Shown: piece after piece, positions 1 to 11,442 of the stretch
How positions within the stretch are numbered: position 1 is the stretch's first letter
Layout: every line of letters starts with the position of its first letter
NCBI GenBank assembly: GCA_938091085.1
Contig: CALKOC010000017.1
Span: forward strand, 1 to 64,000
DNA: 64,000 bases
Source: an uncultured Alphaproteobacteria bacterium
GTDB taxonomy: Bacteria > Pseudomonadota > Alphaproteobacteria > RS24
Direction: 5' to 3'
Notes under the pieces: model-generated
The model's input: the letters and a program-made list of their open reading frames with translations, nothing else
Databases searched by the model: none
Told to the model about the DNA's origin: nothing
Made by a program: the position numbers and the translations under genes

Positions 1-78
1 GCAAGCACAATATAACAGAATTTATTGGTTTTATGTAATATATTCTATAAATCATTTTAATAATTAATTGGAAGCATC

Positions 79-1023
79 TTGTCTAAAAAAAACATATTAA
101 AAATAATATTGCTCGACACCCTATTGGACTTGGGAGGTACAGCAACAATCCTAGAGATTTCAAAACATATTCATGCAAATTATTCAAAAAATTTAGAGAG
201 ACATAATACCCTAGTCTATACTTGGCAATATGACCTGAGATGGGCTGCAAATTATTTGCGAAAAGAGGGTTTATTAAAATCTGCAGAAGAAAGCATTGGA
301 GACAAATGGGAAATTCATCCGGAAAAAATTGAAACCCTTAAAGCTGAAAGACAGGTGAGAGATCAATACGAACTTCACTCAATTGGTTCAAAGAATCCTA
401 AAATTGGGCAGTTTAGTGAACAATTTGGGGATGGTTTCAGTAAAGGCCAAGTCGTCGAGACTACCGAAGAGGGTCATATGGACGATTCACCAAAACCTAA
501 TAAACAGTCAAAAGCAATAAGCATGGATAGCTTAGCTCAACGTATTTCAGCTATGGACGGAGGAAGTGCCTCGGGTCCAATTAGTATGACTGATTTAGAT
601 CTAAGAATTGAGCAACTTGAAAAAAATTCTTCAAATTCAAAAAAAACAATTTTGACTGTTCAAATTCAGGAAAGAGCTTCTGCAGTAATACCACTCATTG
701 AACCGTTAGCCTCAGGAGAGCTAAGGCTTCTCAATACGCACAATAATCCCCCAGAGGGCATAGATGATAATATCGTTGTCCCAAAAGAAGAATGGGAAGA
801 GTTACGCCAAAGATTAAATAAAATTGAGAAGGAGCCTAATGAAGATAAAGAAGAGCACCTCAACTTTCTTCAAAATTTTGTAAGTAAAATTGGCAGTTGG
901 CTGGCAAAGAAAATTGATGCCACAATCAATGCCTCAATTCATGCGATGGTAATTTTATATACCTCTAAAATTTCAGGTTTGTTAAATGCGTTGATTTCAG
1001 CAATTGAGGCAATTGCAAAATAG
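79..1023 (+). CDS. Hypothetical protein with N-terminal winged-helix (Mrr_N-like) domain and hydrophobic/amphipathic C-terminus
   Basis: 314-aa ORF with TTG start preceded by GGAAG; N-term pattern 'HNTLVYTWQYDLRWAANYLRKEGLLKSAEES..GDKWEI' resembles Mrr N-terminal wHTH; no nuclease domain recognised. Confidence 0.6.
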   Translation: MSKKNILKIILLDTLLDLGGTATILEISKHIHANYSKNLERHNTLVYTWQYDLRWAANYLRKEGLLKSAEESIGDKWEIHPEKIETLKAERQVRDQYELHSIGSKNPKIGQFSEQFGDGFSKGQVVETTEEGHMDDSPKPNKQSKAISMDSLAQRISAMDGGSASGPISMTDLDLRIEQLEKNSSNSKKTILTVQIQERASAVIPLIEPLASGELRLLNTHNNPPEGIDDNIVVPKEEWEELRQRLNKIEKEPNEDKEEHLNFLQNFVSKIGSWLAKKIDATINASIHAMVILYTSKISGLLNALISAIEAIAK

Positions 1024-1031
1024 CCAACCCC

Positions 1032-2255
<1,224 letters not shown>

Positions 2256-2269
2256 CTATATAGAGTCCC

Positions 2270-2884
2270 TCAAACGGCGTCGGGACTCAATATCTTGCGT
2301 ATCGGGGCAAAACTGCGCCGATGATGCGGTGTCACGCCCAGCCGCGCCAGCCCCTCTTGGTGTATTTTTACACCATATCCCTTATTGCCTGCCCAGCCAT
2401 AGCCGGGAAATTCGGCATCCAGCGCCACCATCATCCGATCGCGGGTAACTTTCGCCACAATCGAGGCCGCCGCAATCGAAACCGAGCGCGCATCCCCGCC
2501 AATCAGAAACGCCGAAGGCACATCCCATGCCGGCAGGCGATTGCCATCCACCAGCGCAAAGTCTGGCGTAAATGGCAAAGCCGAAACAGCGCGTTGCATC
2601 GCCAACATGCTCGCCTGCAAAATATTCAACGTGTCGATTTCCCCAACCTCGGCAATACCAATGCCATGCGGCAGGACGCAGATAAGCTCAAATAGCGCCT
2701 CGCGCTTTTTCTCGGAAAGTTTTTTGCTGTCATTGAGGCCAACAAGCCCCCGCGCTTCATAATCAGAAGGCAGATAGACCGCCGCGGCAACCACCGGCCC
2801 CGCCCAAGGGCCGCGCCCAGCCTCATCGACCCCGACGACTGTTTTCTCAGGCCAGCCTCGCGCTGTTTCTGCCGCGATATCTAT
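2270..2884 (-). CDS. rnhB: Ribonuclease HII; the frame must start upstream of the ORF-track GTG at 2794, candidate ATA start at 2882-2884
   Basis: In-frame upstream translation gives '[24 protein letters not shown]', containing the catalytic motif; '[13 protein letters not shown]' downstream; AGAGGA 6 nt before the ATA. Confidence 0.8.
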   Translation of the reverse strand: MDIAAETARGWPEKTVVGVDEAGRGPWAGPVVAAAVYLPSDYEARGLVGLNDSKKLSEKKREALFELICVLPHGIGIAEVGEIDTLNILQASMLAMQRAVSALPFTPDFALVDGNRLPAWDVPSAFLIGGDARSVSIAAASIVAKVTRDRMMVALDAEFPGYGWAGNKGYGVKIHQEGLARLGVTPHHRRSFAPIRKILSPDAV

Positions 2885-2895
2885 GGCGTATCCTC

Positions 2896-4440
2896 TTATT
2901 CAGCAGCTTGAGCCGTTTCCTCTGCCGACTGCCACCGCAAAATCGGTTGACGCGCCGCACGGGTTTCATCCAAACGACGGCGCGGCGCAAGCTCAGGCGC
3001 ATTCGTAAAGCGTTCCGTTTCACCTGCATTGGCACTGCGTACCAAATCTCGCAACGTGGCGATAAACAAATCCAGCGTGTCGCGGCTTTCAGTTTCCGTC
3101 GGCTCAATCAGCATCGCACCATGCACCACCAATGGGAAATACATCGTCATCGGATGATAGCCCTCATCAATCATAGCCTTGGCGAAATCAAGCGTCTCAA
3201 CGCCTGTGCCTTTTAAGAAACCATCGTCAAACAGAGCCTCATGCATACAGGGCCCGGCAAATGGCGCCGTCATCACATCCTGCAAAGACGCCAGAACATA
3301 ATTAGCGTTCAACACCGCATCTTCCGCCACTTGGCGCAGGCCATCCGAGCCATGACTTTTCATATAAGACAAAGCACGGACAAACATGCCCATCTGCCCA
3401 TGAAATGCCACCATCCGACCAAATGGTTGGTCGCCACTTTGCGCTTCAAGCTCAATCAGGTCAAAACCATTCTCGCCGGCAACCACATAGGGCAGTGGCG
3501 CAAAAGCTTTCAGCCTGTCGGACAGAACCGTCGGCCCTGACCCCGGACCACCGCCACCATGCGGGGTGGAAAAAGTTTTATGCAGATTAATATGCATCGC
3601 ATCAATGCCGAGATCCCCCGGCCTAACACGCCCGACAATGGCGTTAAAATTCGCCCCGTCACAGTAGAAATATCCGCCAGCCTCGTGCAAAGCATCGGCA
3701 ATCTCAATGATATCGCGCTCAAACAATCCGCATGTGTTCGGATTGGTCAACATAATCGCGGCAACGTCATCGCCCAGCTTGTCCTTGAAAGCGGCAAGGT
3801 CAACACGACCATCCGCATTGGCGGGGATTTCATCAACTTTAAAGCCCAACAAAGCCGCTGTCGCTGGATTGGTTCCATGCGCGGATTCCGGCACAAGGAC
3901 ACGGCGGCGGGTTTCCAACTCGCCGCGCGCTTCAATCGCCGCACGTATCGCCATCATGCCGCATAATTCACCATGCGCACCCGCTTTGGGTGAAAGCGCA
4001 ACGGCAGGCATATTGGTCAATGTCTTCAGCCAATGCGCCAACTCATCCATCAGCTCCAGCGCACCCTGCACAGTCGAGACAGGCTGAAGCGGGTGAATAT
4101 CTGAAAAGCCGGGAAGGCGCGCCATTTTTTCGTTGAGACGCGGATTATGTTTCATGGTGCAAGAACCCAAAGGATAAAGCCCTGCATCAATTGAATGGTT
4201 TTTTTGACTGAGCCTAACAAAATGGCGTAAAGCTTCAGGCTCTGACAAACCGGGCAAATCCGGCTTGGCAGGAGCCATGCAATCACCCAATCTAGTGTTT
4301 ACCGGCGGCACCGGCTCAAGGTCGACACCTGATTTATCAGCACTGCCAATTTCAAAAATAAGTTTTTCTTCAAGTATCAAAGCCTGATGCCCGGTAAAGG
4401 TTTGCTTTCTCTCCTGCTTCATAGGTGTCATCTCATTCAT
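2896..4440 (-). CDS. gcvPB: Glycine dehydrogenase (decarboxylating) subunit 2, P-protein beta
   Basis: '[19 protein letters not shown]' PLP lysine motif; position in gcv operon. Confidence 0.96.
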   Translation of the reverse strand: MNEMTPMKQERKQTFTGHQALILEEKLIFEIGSADKSGVDLEPVPPVNTRLGDCMAPAKPDLPGLSEPEALRHFVRLSQKNHSIDAGLYPLGSCTMKHNPRLNEKMARLPGFSDIHPLQPVSTVQGALELMDELAHWLKTLTNMPAVALSPKAGAHGELCGMMAIRAAIEARGELETRRRVLVPESAHGTNPATAALLGFKVDEIPANADGRVDLAAFKDKLGDDVAAIMLTNPNTCGLFERDIIEIADALHEAGGYFYCDGANFNAIVGRVRPGDLGIDAMHINLHKTFSTPHGGGGPGSGPTVLSDRLKAFAPLPYVVAGENGFDLIELEAQSGDQPFGRMVAFHGQMGMFVRALSYMKSHGSDGLRQVAEDAVLNANYVLASLQDVMTAPFAGPCMHEALFDDGFLKGTGVETLDFAKAMIDEGYHPMTMYFPLVVHGAMLIEPTETESRDTLDLFIATLRDLVRSANAGETERFTNAPELAPRRRLDETRAARQPILRWQSAEETAQAAE

Positions 4441-5792
4441 GCCGATACCCCTTTCAGCACATCTCGCAGTGCTGCTTCATAAATTTCTAAATCCGCTTCA
4501 GTATTTGCTTCGGTAGCCGCCACCAGAAGCACATCGTCCATATCCGAGTCCGGCATAAGTCGCGATACAGGCACACCGCCCAGAACAGACTTCTCAACCA
4601 AAGCCTCAACAATCTGTTCGGCGGGGGCAGGTAAGCGAATGGCAAATTCGTTGAAGAAAGTCGGTGTTACAACCTCTACGCCAGTAATGCTGTCTAGCTT
4701 GTCAGCCAATTGCACAGCGCGCGCATGGTTCAATTCAGCAAGATGTCGAAGCCCCTGACCACCAAGCAATGTCATATGAGCGGTAAACGCCAGAGAGCAA
4801 AGACCTGAATTGGTGCAAATATTGGATGTCGCCTTGTCACGGCGAATATGCTGCTCCCGCGTTGAGAGCGTCAGCACAAAACCGCGCTTACCGTCAGCAT
4901 CAACTGTCTCGCCACATAGACGACCCGGCATCTGGCGGAGATATTTTTCCTTGGCCGCAAACAGCCCGACATAAGGCCCACCAAAATTAAGTCCATTGCC
5001 AAGGCTTTGCCCCTCGCCGGTCACAATATCGGCTCCCATATCACCGGGACGCTTCAACAGTCCCAGCGAAATAATTTCCGGCACTACAACTATCAGCAAA
5101 CAGCCACGTGACTGGACTTCGCTCGCGAGTGTCGAATAATCCCTAATGCTGCCAAAGAAATCAGGATATTGCACCACGACGCTTGATGTATCCTCATCAA
5201 TAAGCGCAATCAAATCTTCGACACCATTGACGGAGTCATCGGGTGACGCGACCTCAAATCCGCCCATATCTGAAAGATTATCAATCACACCGCGATAATG
5301 CGGGTGCAAGCGCGCCGAAATAACCGCGCGTTTTTTGCGCGTAATCCGGTGCGCCATTAATACAGCCTCACCTGTCGCCGTTGACCCGTCATACATTGAC
5401 GCATTAGCGACCGGCATTCCAGTCAACTCACAAACCTGAGTTTGAAATTCAAACAAATACTGCAAAGTACCTTGGGTAATTTCTGGCTGATAGGGCGTGT
5501 AGGAAGTCAAAAACTCCGAACGCTGAATAATATGGTCTACGCTGGCGGGCACATGGTGCTTATAAGCTCCAGCTCCACAAAAGAAAGGCACGGTAGAGGC
5601 TGTTTTGTTTTGCGCTGCCATAGCAAGCAGATCGCGCTCAACCTGCATCTCACTTTGATGCGGCGGCAGATTAATCGGGCCATCAAGACGCGCAGCTTCA
5701 GGCACATCTATAAAGAGATCATCAATGGTATCCACGCCGATACGCGATAACATCGCACCTCGGTCTGTAGGGGTTAGAGGTAAATAACGCAT
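4437..5792 (-). CDS. gcvPA: Glycine dehydrogenase (decarboxylating) subunit 1, P-protein alpha
   Basis: '[15 protein letters not shown]..', '[17 protein letters not shown]'; 4-nt overlap with gcvPB. Confidence 0.96.
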   Translation of the reverse strand: MRYLPLTPTDRGAMLSRIGVDTIDDLFIDVPEAARLDGPINLPPHQSEMQVERDLLAMAAQNKTASTVPFFCGAGAYKHHVPASVDHIIQRSEFLTSYTPYQPEITQGTLQYLFEFQTQVCELTGMPVANASMYDGSTATGEAVLMAHRITRKKRAVISARLHPHYRGVIDNLSDMGGFEVASPDDSVNGVEDLIALIDEDTSSVVVQYPDFFGSIRDYSTLASEVQSRGCLLIVVVPEIISLGLLKRPGDMGADIVTGEGQSLGNGLNFGGPYVGLFAAKEKYLRQMPGRLCGETVDADGKRGFVLTLSTREQHIRRDKATSNICTNSGLCSLAFTAHMTLLGGQGLRHLAELNHARAVQLADKLDSITGVEVVTPTFFNEFAIRLPAPAEQIVEALVEKSVLGGVPVSRLMPDSDMDDVLLVAATEANTEADLEIYEAALRDVLKGVSA

Positions 5793-6166
5793 TAACCTAG
5801 CTCCTTCACATAATCGGCATAAGCTGCCTCATCCATCAAATCGTTCAACTCGTCAGGATTGGATATTTTCATAGTAAAAAACCAGCCACCTTCTGCCGGG
5901 TCCTGATTGACCAAAGCAGGTTCATCTTCCAGTTTTACATTCGGCTCAACAATTTCACCCGACACCGGCGCATAGACTTCACTCGCAGCCTTCACACTTT
6001 CGACAACAGCCGCATCATTACCCTGTTCGACCTGTCGTCCTGCTTCAGGCAATTCGACGAAAACAACATCACCAAGCTGTTCTTGGGCGTAATCCGTAAT
6101 GCCGATACGCGCTAAATCGCCCTCAAGACTGATCCATTCATGGTCTTTGGTAAATTTCTTACTCAT
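5792..6166 (-). CDS. gcvH: Glycine cleavage system H protein
   Basis: '[14 protein letters not shown]', lipoyl-lysine region '[21 protein letters not shown]'. Confidence 0.97.
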   Translation of the reverse strand: MSKKFTKDHEWISLEGDLARIGITDYAQEQLGDVVFVELPEAGRQVEQGNDAAVVESVKAASEVYAPVSGEIVEPNVKLEDEPALVNQDPAEGGWFFTMKISNPDELNDLMDEAAYADYVKELG

Positions 6167-7344
6167 GATTTTGTCCTCAAATATTTATGTTCCACAAAGG
6201 GCATGCTGGAGATTTTTGCCAGCATCGGTTTACCGCGAATTATAAGTTGTACTTGTGTGCCTGGCGCCGCATGCGTGGCACTCACATATCCCATCGCTAT
6301 TGGGGCTTGCAAACTTGGCGCAAACCCGCCGCTAGTGATACGCCCGATAGTATTATTGTCCATGTCATGGATTTCAGTACCTTCTCGCGCAGGCGCGCGG
6401 CCTTCAGGTTTAATACCGACACGTAAACGGTCAGGCTTTTGTGATAATTGTTGAGAAACTTTATGCGCGCCCGGAAAATCAAGCGACTCACGTCGACGGC
6501 GTGGGACCGACCACATTAAATCGGCTTCAACAGGCGTTGTGCCGGTATCAATATCGTGACCATACAGACAAAGCCCTGCCTCCAGCCTTAAACTGTCTCG
6601 TGCGCCTAAGCCAATAGGCGCAACCGCGTCATTTTCTAAGAGAAGCGCTGCAAACTGGGATGCCAAGTCATTAGGGAGAGAAATTTCAAAACCATCCTCG
6701 CCAGTGTACCCACAGCGCGAAATAATGACCTTTTCGCCTTGAAAATCCGCATGACAGGCCTGCATGAAAGCCAAATCCGCTGCGGCAGGTAAATGCTCTT
6801 TCAGGACTGCTTCTGCCAACGGTCCCTGCAAGGCCAAGAGCGCACGGTTTTCGACAGATAGCCTTGCTTTACCAGCAAGCGACTGGGCGATATGAGCAAA
6901 GTCATCATTTTTACAAGCGGCGTTCACAACCAACCAGAGGGTGTTACCGAAACGAGTAACCATCAAATCGTCAAGTATCCCACCATCTTGATTTGTTAGT
7001 TGCGTGTAACGAATACCACTCTCTTTTAAGGATATTATACCGCCGGGAACGAGGGCCTCGAAAACAGGCGCAACATCGCTATCCGGGTCTTCGGGAAATA
7101 ACTGCGCTTGCCCCATATGGGAGACATCAAACAAGCCAGCTTTCTCGCGTGTGTGGAGGTGTTCGCCCATAACACCTAGTCCATATTGCACGGGCATCTC
7201 ATATCCGGCGAAAGGAACCATTTTTGCGCCCAACTGCAAATGCATGTCATAGAGCGGGGTTCTGGCGTAGCCGTTTGAATCTTGCTTAGAGGAAGCACCT
7301 GATTCTTTACTACTACCGTCAAAATCTGTTGTAGAGTTAGTCAT
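6163..7344 (-). CDS. gcvT: Aminomethyltransferase (T protein); start placed at MTNSTT rather than the ORF-track start at 7371
   Basis: '[26 protein letters not shown]', '[11 protein letters not shown]'; operon with gcvH. Confidence 0.95.
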   Translation of the reverse strand: MTNSTTDFDGSSKESGASSKQDSNGYARTPLYDMHLQLGAKMVPFAGYEMPVQYGLGVMGEHLHTREKAGLFDVSHMGQAQLFPEDPDSDVAPVFEALVPGGIISLKESGIRYTQLTNQDGGILDDLMVTRFGNTLWLVVNAACKNDDFAHIAQSLAGKARLSVENRALLALQGPLAEAVLKEHLPAAADLAFMQACHADFQGEKVIISRCGYTGEDGFEISLPNDLASQFAALLLENDAVAPIGLGARDSLRLEAGLCLYGHDIDTGTTPVEADLMWSVPRRRRESLDFPGAHKVSQQLSQKPDRLRVGIKPEGRAPAREGTEIHDMDNNTIGRITSGGFAPSLQAPIAMGYVSATHAAPGTQVQLIIRGKPMLAKISSMPFVEHKYLRTKS

Positions 7345-7416
7345 TAAACGGACAGGAAAACCTGCTCCCAAAACTCAAGAGTAAACACATCACTTCCGAA
7401 CCATTCATATGGAACG

Positions 7417-7556
7417 TGCTGTGCCCTCCTCTGTCTTGGGAACCTGAGAGATTGATGGCAGATACAAATTGAATGCAAATTGATTACAAATTCAGTTAAC
7501 TACCATTTACCCCGTCGGTGAGATAAGCAATATCCAAAATAAGAACTAGAGCTTAT
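7417..7556 (-). ncRNA. Glycine riboswitch aptamer 2 (approximate bounds)
   Basis: Minus strand contains 'CACCGACGGGGTAAATGG...AATCTCTCAGGTTCCCAAGACAGAGGAGG', matching glycine aptamer core motifs; directly upstream of gcvT. Confidence 0.85.
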
Positions 7557-7558
7557 CT

Positions 7559-7650
7559 GCTTTCCAGAGTCCTTAATTGAAGCGGTCCTTTTGCCTGAGA
7601 GTTTCCGAGGGCGGTTGCTCCTTCGGCGCTGAATTTAATCAGTCTCTTCC
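7559..7650 (-). ncRNA. Glycine riboswitch aptamer 1 (approximate bounds)
   Basis: Minus strand 'GCGCCGAAGGAGCAACCGCCCTCGGAAACTCTCAGGCAAAAGGACCGCTTC', a canonical aptamer core. Confidence 0.92.
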
Positions 7651-7671
7651 ACTACAATGTTTAAGGTTCTC

Positions 7672-7702
7672 ATAATATGGAATCGAGTCGACCAAGAGTC
7701 AA
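7672..7702 (-). promoter_or_regulatory. Predicted gcv operon promoter overlapping three GANTC sites
   Basis: Minus strand TTGACT (7697-7702) and TATTAT (7672-7677) or CATATT (7674-7679); GAATC 7680-7684, GAGTC 7685-7689, GAGTC 7696-7700. Confidence 0.5.
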
Positions 7703-7746
7703 TGTTGAGACATAGTTGAGATATATTTTTCGGTTAATAAACCTGC

Positions 7747-8277
7747 CTAATATCCCAGACGGCGTTTCTTTTCTGAGATATTTGATGCCAGTTCCTCGGC
7801 GGATAATTCAAAACCAACAATAACCTGCATACCGGTTGAAACCGCATCTAATTGAACATTAAGTCCATTTACCATTTGTTTGAAATTGACAAAATCACCC
7901 GACGTATTGGCTTTTAAAGAAACGGAGATACTTCTGGTCATGCGCGAAATAACCTCATTATCTGGCGTTACAAATGCAATAAATACCGGGAGAGACGCAT
8001 TATAAGTACCTGCGGAATTGGCATAAAAACGACCACTTACAAATAATGCCATCTCCATATTAGAAGGCCCCGTTACTTCACAAGCCAAATCAACCCAATT
8101 TAACTCCGCCGTCCAGTTTTGCTTATCACTTTTGACCAAACGTTCCCCATCAGCAAGAATGTAAGGCTTGGGGCATTCAACATAGGGAAGAGGCGTCTCC
8201 CCTGCGCAGGCTGACAGCAAGGTGCCCATGAAAGTCACCAGCATAAAAGTTTTTGTTATTTTGGAGATAAACATCAT
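7747..8277 (-). CDS. Hypothetical lipoprotein
   Basis: Signal peptide with lipobox-like 'TLLSACAGE'; no family recognised. Confidence 0.65.
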   Translation of the reverse strand: MMFISKITKTFMLVTFMGTLLSACAGETPLPYVECPKPYILADGERLVKSDKQNWTAELNWVDLACEVTGPSNMEMALFVSGRFYANSAGTYNASLPVFIAFVTPDNEVISRMTRSISVSLKANTSGDFVNFKQMVNGLNVQLDAVSTGMQVIVGFELSAEELASNISEKKRRLGY

Positions 8278-8408
8278 GTTTCCTTTTATAATGTCGCCTG
8301 TAAGTTAGTTTCGGTTTATAAGTATTGTGGTTTTTAATATCCAGTGATTTGCTCATTCGATGTCTTAAGAAAGGCATGACGCTAAACTAAACAAGCCGAT
8401 TACATTGA

Positions 8409-8436
8409 GCAAGTATATTGGGCAAGTATATTGGGC
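8409..8436 (+). repeat. Perfect 14-bp tandem duplication (GCAAGTATATTGGG x2)
   Basis: Read directly: gcaagtatattggg gcaagtatattggg. Confidence 0.95.
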
Positions 8437-8480
8437 CAATAATCGGCAAGTCTCATGATTATCAGCATACGGGTCAATTA

Positions 8481-9443
8481 ATGTCAGATATGTCCAAACC
8501 CTCATTAAAACTCCTACTCGCCACGCCGCGAGGGTTTTGCGCAGGTGTGGATCGAGCCGTACTGATTGTTGAACGGGCGCTCGAAATTTACGGGCCGCCA
8601 GTTTATGTTCGACATGAGATTGTTCATAATAAGCGCGTTGTTGACGACCTTGCCAATAAAGGCGCGGTGTTTATCGAAGAACTGAGCGATTTACCTGACG
8701 ACCTTAATGAAAAAACACCTGTGATTTTTTCAGCCCATGGCGTGCCCAAAGCTGTAACGAAAGAAGCCAACCGGCTGGAACTGAATTGGCTGGATGCAAC
8801 CTGCCCATTGGTATCCAAGGTGCACATTGAAGCACAACAACATTTTGCTAATGGTTATGAGATTTTAATGATCGGTCACGCCGGTCACCCTGAAGTTATT
8901 GGCACAATGGGACAACTGCCCGTGGGGAAAATTAAGCTGATTGAAAACACTGATGATGCAGAAGCAGTTGAGGTTTCCGATCCATCGCGTATTGCATATA
9001 TCAGTCAAACCACCTTATCGGTAGATGACACAACCGCAATTATCGCAATCCTGAAGCGGCGTTTCCCCGACATAGCCGAGCCGCATAAGCAGGATATCTG
9101 TTATGCGACAACTAACCGTCAAGCCGCGGTTAAGGATATTGCACCTCAATCAGACATAGTGCTGGTAATCGGCGCACCAAATTCGTCCAATTCAATGCGT
9201 CTTGTTGAGGTTAGCCTGACATCCGGCTGTCCTGAAGCGCATCTCATCACTGGGCATGCGGATATTCCTCTTGAAAGATTGAACGGCATTTCTACATTGG
9301 GATTGACCGCAGGTGCGTCGGCACCTGAAAGTTTGATGGAAGAAGTCATTGAAGAATTATCCACTCATTTCTCACTAACAATTGAAGAAGTTGTCCATAC
9401 GACCGAGTCGGTAGAGTTTAAACTTCCAAAACAAATACGATAA
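8481..9443 (+). CDS. ispH: 4-hydroxy-3-methylbut-2-enyl diphosphate reductase; start placed at MSDMSK
   Basis: '[24 protein letters not shown]', '[12 protein letters not shown]'. Confidence 0.96.
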   Translation: MSDMSKPSLKLLLATPRGFCAGVDRAVLIVERALEIYGPPVYVRHEIVHNKRVVDDLANKGAVFIEELSDLPDDLNEKTPVIFSAHGVPKAVTKEANRLELNWLDATCPLVSKVHIEAQQHFANGYEILMIGHAGHPEVIGTMGQLPVGKIKLIENTDDAEAVEVSDPSRIAYISQTTLSVDDTTAIIAILKRRFPDIAEPHKQDICYATTNRQAAVKDIAPQSDIVLVIGAPNSSNSMRLVEVSLTSGCPEAHLITGHADIPLERLNGISTLGLTAGASAPESLMEEVIEELSTHFSLTIEEVVHTTESVEFKLPKQIR

Positions 9444-9464
9444 AAGTGCCGGAGACTTTTCCTT

Positions 9465-10451
9465 ATGGCTGTATATACCGATCTCACTGATGAACAGCTA
9501 ACAGACTTATTGTCTGATTATGATATTGGTAGCGTCTTATCGCTTAAAGGGATAGCTGAGGGAGTTGAAAACTCCAACTTTCTCCTGACCACCGAACAAA
9601 ACGGGCATGCAGAAAAATTTATCCTCACACTTTATGAAAAACGGGTAAACCCCGACGACTTACCTTTTTTTATTAACCTCATGTCGCATCTCGCTGAGTC
9701 AGGTCTCCCCTGCCCTGTCCCAGTAAAACGCAAAGATGGATCTTCACTCTCTCATGTGGCCGGGCGTCCTGCTGCGATTATCAGCTTTCTTGAAGGTCTC
9801 AGTCTGCGTCGACCAGAGGCGGTGCATTGTCATGCGCTGGGCGTCAGGATGGCTGAGATGCACCTCGCGGCGCAACGGTTTGACATGGAGCGGATGAATA
9901 ATCTGTCAATTGATGCCTGGCCGGGTCTTTATGAGACGTCACGCAATAATGCAGACACACTCCATGCCGGTTTAACCGACTTGATTGATGGAGAGTTGGC
10001 ACGACTTAAAGAACACTGGCCTGATAAAGAAACTGCTCTGCCACGCGGCATCATTCATGCCGATCTATTTGCCGATAATGTATTTTTCATTGGCGAAGAG
10101 TTGTCTGGCATTATTGATTTCTACTTCGCTTGTACAGATATGTTGGCTTATGACCTCGCCATTGTTCTCAATGCGTGGTGCTTCGAGACTGACACAAGTT
10201 TTAATATCACGAAAGCGCGCGCCTTGATGAACGGCTATAATTCTGTCCGCAAACTTACACCAGAAGAGGTTGAAGTATTGCCAATTTTAGCCGCAGGTGC
10301 TGCCATGCGCTTTCTCCTGACCCGTTTACATGATTGGTTTGCCCCTCAAGAAGGTGCGCTGGTCAAACCGAAAAATCCCCTAGACTACCTGCACAGGCTG
10401 AGGTTTCACAAGAAAACAAAATCTGCAGCTGAATATGGAGTAGAGCTATGA
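9465..10451 (+). CDS. thrB: Homoserine kinase (type II, APH fold)
   Basis: '[17 protein letters not shown]', '[14 protein letters not shown]'. Confidence 0.93.
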   Translation: MAVYTDLTDEQLTDLLSDYDIGSVLSLKGIAEGVENSNFLLTTEQNGHAEKFILTLYEKRVNPDDLPFFINLMSHLAESGLPCPVPVKRKDGSSLSHVAGRPAAIISFLEGLSLRRPEAVHCHALGVRMAEMHLAAQRFDMERMNNLSIDAWPGLYETSRNNADTLHAGLTDLIDGELARLKEHWPDKETALPRGIIHADLFADNVFFIGEELSGIIDFYFACTDMLAYDLAIVLNAWCFETDTSFNITKARALMNGYNSVRKLTPEEVEVLPILAAGAAMRFLLTRLHDWFAPQEGALVKPKNPLDYLHRLRFHKKTKSAAEYGVEL

Positions 10452-10876
10452 TGACAGCCTATACAGATGGAGCATGTTCCGGCAATCCCGGCCCCGGTGG
10501 ATGGGGTGTATTAATGATTATAGACGGGCAAGAAACCGAGCTATGTGGCGGTGAAGCAGAGACCACCAATAACCGTATGGAACTTAAAGCAGCTATTGAA
10601 GCATTGCGCGCACTGCCCAAAAATGGCGCGGTGAGAATTGTTACAGACTCTACTTACGTAAAAGACGGCATCACATCATGGATGGCAAATTGGAAACGTA
10701 ATGGCTGGAAGACTGCTGCCAAGAAACCGGTAAAAAATGAAGATTTATGGCGTGAATTAGACTCTGAAAACGCGGCGCATCAGGTCGAATGGGCTTGGGT
10801 AAAAGGTCATAGCGGCCACCCCGAAAATGACCGCGCCGATGAATTGGCACGGCGTGGAATGGCCGCTTATCAATAA
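10448..10876 (+). CDS. rnhA: Ribonuclease HI
   Basis: '[19 protein letters not shown]', '[13 protein letters not shown]', '[18 protein letters not shown]'. Confidence 0.97.
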   Translation: MMTAYTDGACSGNPGPGGWGVLMIIDGQETELCGGEAETTNNRMELKAAIEALRALPKNGAVRIVTDSTYVKDGITSWMANWKRNGWKTAAKKPVKNEDLWRELDSENAAHQVEWAWVKGHSGHPENDRADELARRGMAAYQ

Positions 10877-10891
10877 ATCTCTTAAAAAAGA

Positions 10892-11377
10892 TTAGAGTTG
10901 GCTAATCAGGTTTTCAGCACCTGAGTCTACGGCTTCGCCGGGATTGGACTCAATATTGAGTGTTTCCACAACACCGTCGCGTACAATCATGGAGTAGCGC
11001 AAAGATCGCGTGCCAAGACCAAAGCCTGATCCGTCCATTTCAAGGCCAATAGCTTTAGTAAACTCGCCATTGCCGTCACCGACCATCATAATGTTACCAC
11101 CTGTACCCTGGTCTTTTCCCCAAGCGTCCATGACAAAAGCATCATTCACTGAGAGACAGACAATCGTATCAACCCCTTTTTCACGGATGGTTGCAGCATG
11201 TTGAACATAACCTGGCACATGCTGATTAGAACATGTTGGGGTAAACGCCCCGGGAACGGCAAACAAAGCGACGGTTTTGCCACCAAAAAGTTCCTCTGTA
11301 GAAATTGGCGCAGGGCCCGCATCAGACATGTGCATAAAGGTTGCTGAAGGGAGTTTTTCTCCGGCTTGAATGGTCAT
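10892..11377 (-). CDS. Peroxiredoxin (Prx5/AhpC-TSA family)
   Basis: 'VALFAVPGAFTPTCSNQHVPGYV'. Confidence 0.93.
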   Translation of the reverse strand: MTIQAGEKLPSATFMHMSDAGPAPISTEELFGGKTVALFAVPGAFTPTCSNQHVPGYVQHAATIREKGVDTIVCLSVNDAFVMDAWGKDQGTGGNIMMVGDGNGEFTKAIGLEMDGSGFGLGTRSLRYSMIVRDGVVETLNIESNPGEAVDSGAENLISQL

Positions 11378-11442
11378 ATTACTATCCTCTAATTATGAAA
11401 TTTCATCTTATCTTATCGCTCTTAGATTACCAAGAGCAGGGT

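Noticed and set aside
2626-2826. Minus-strand 66-aa ORF with an ATG overlapping the DEAGRG region of rnhB
   Set aside because: It is in a different frame from rnhB and its translation is not RNase HII; the ATG arises from the GTCGATGAG codons of the motif.
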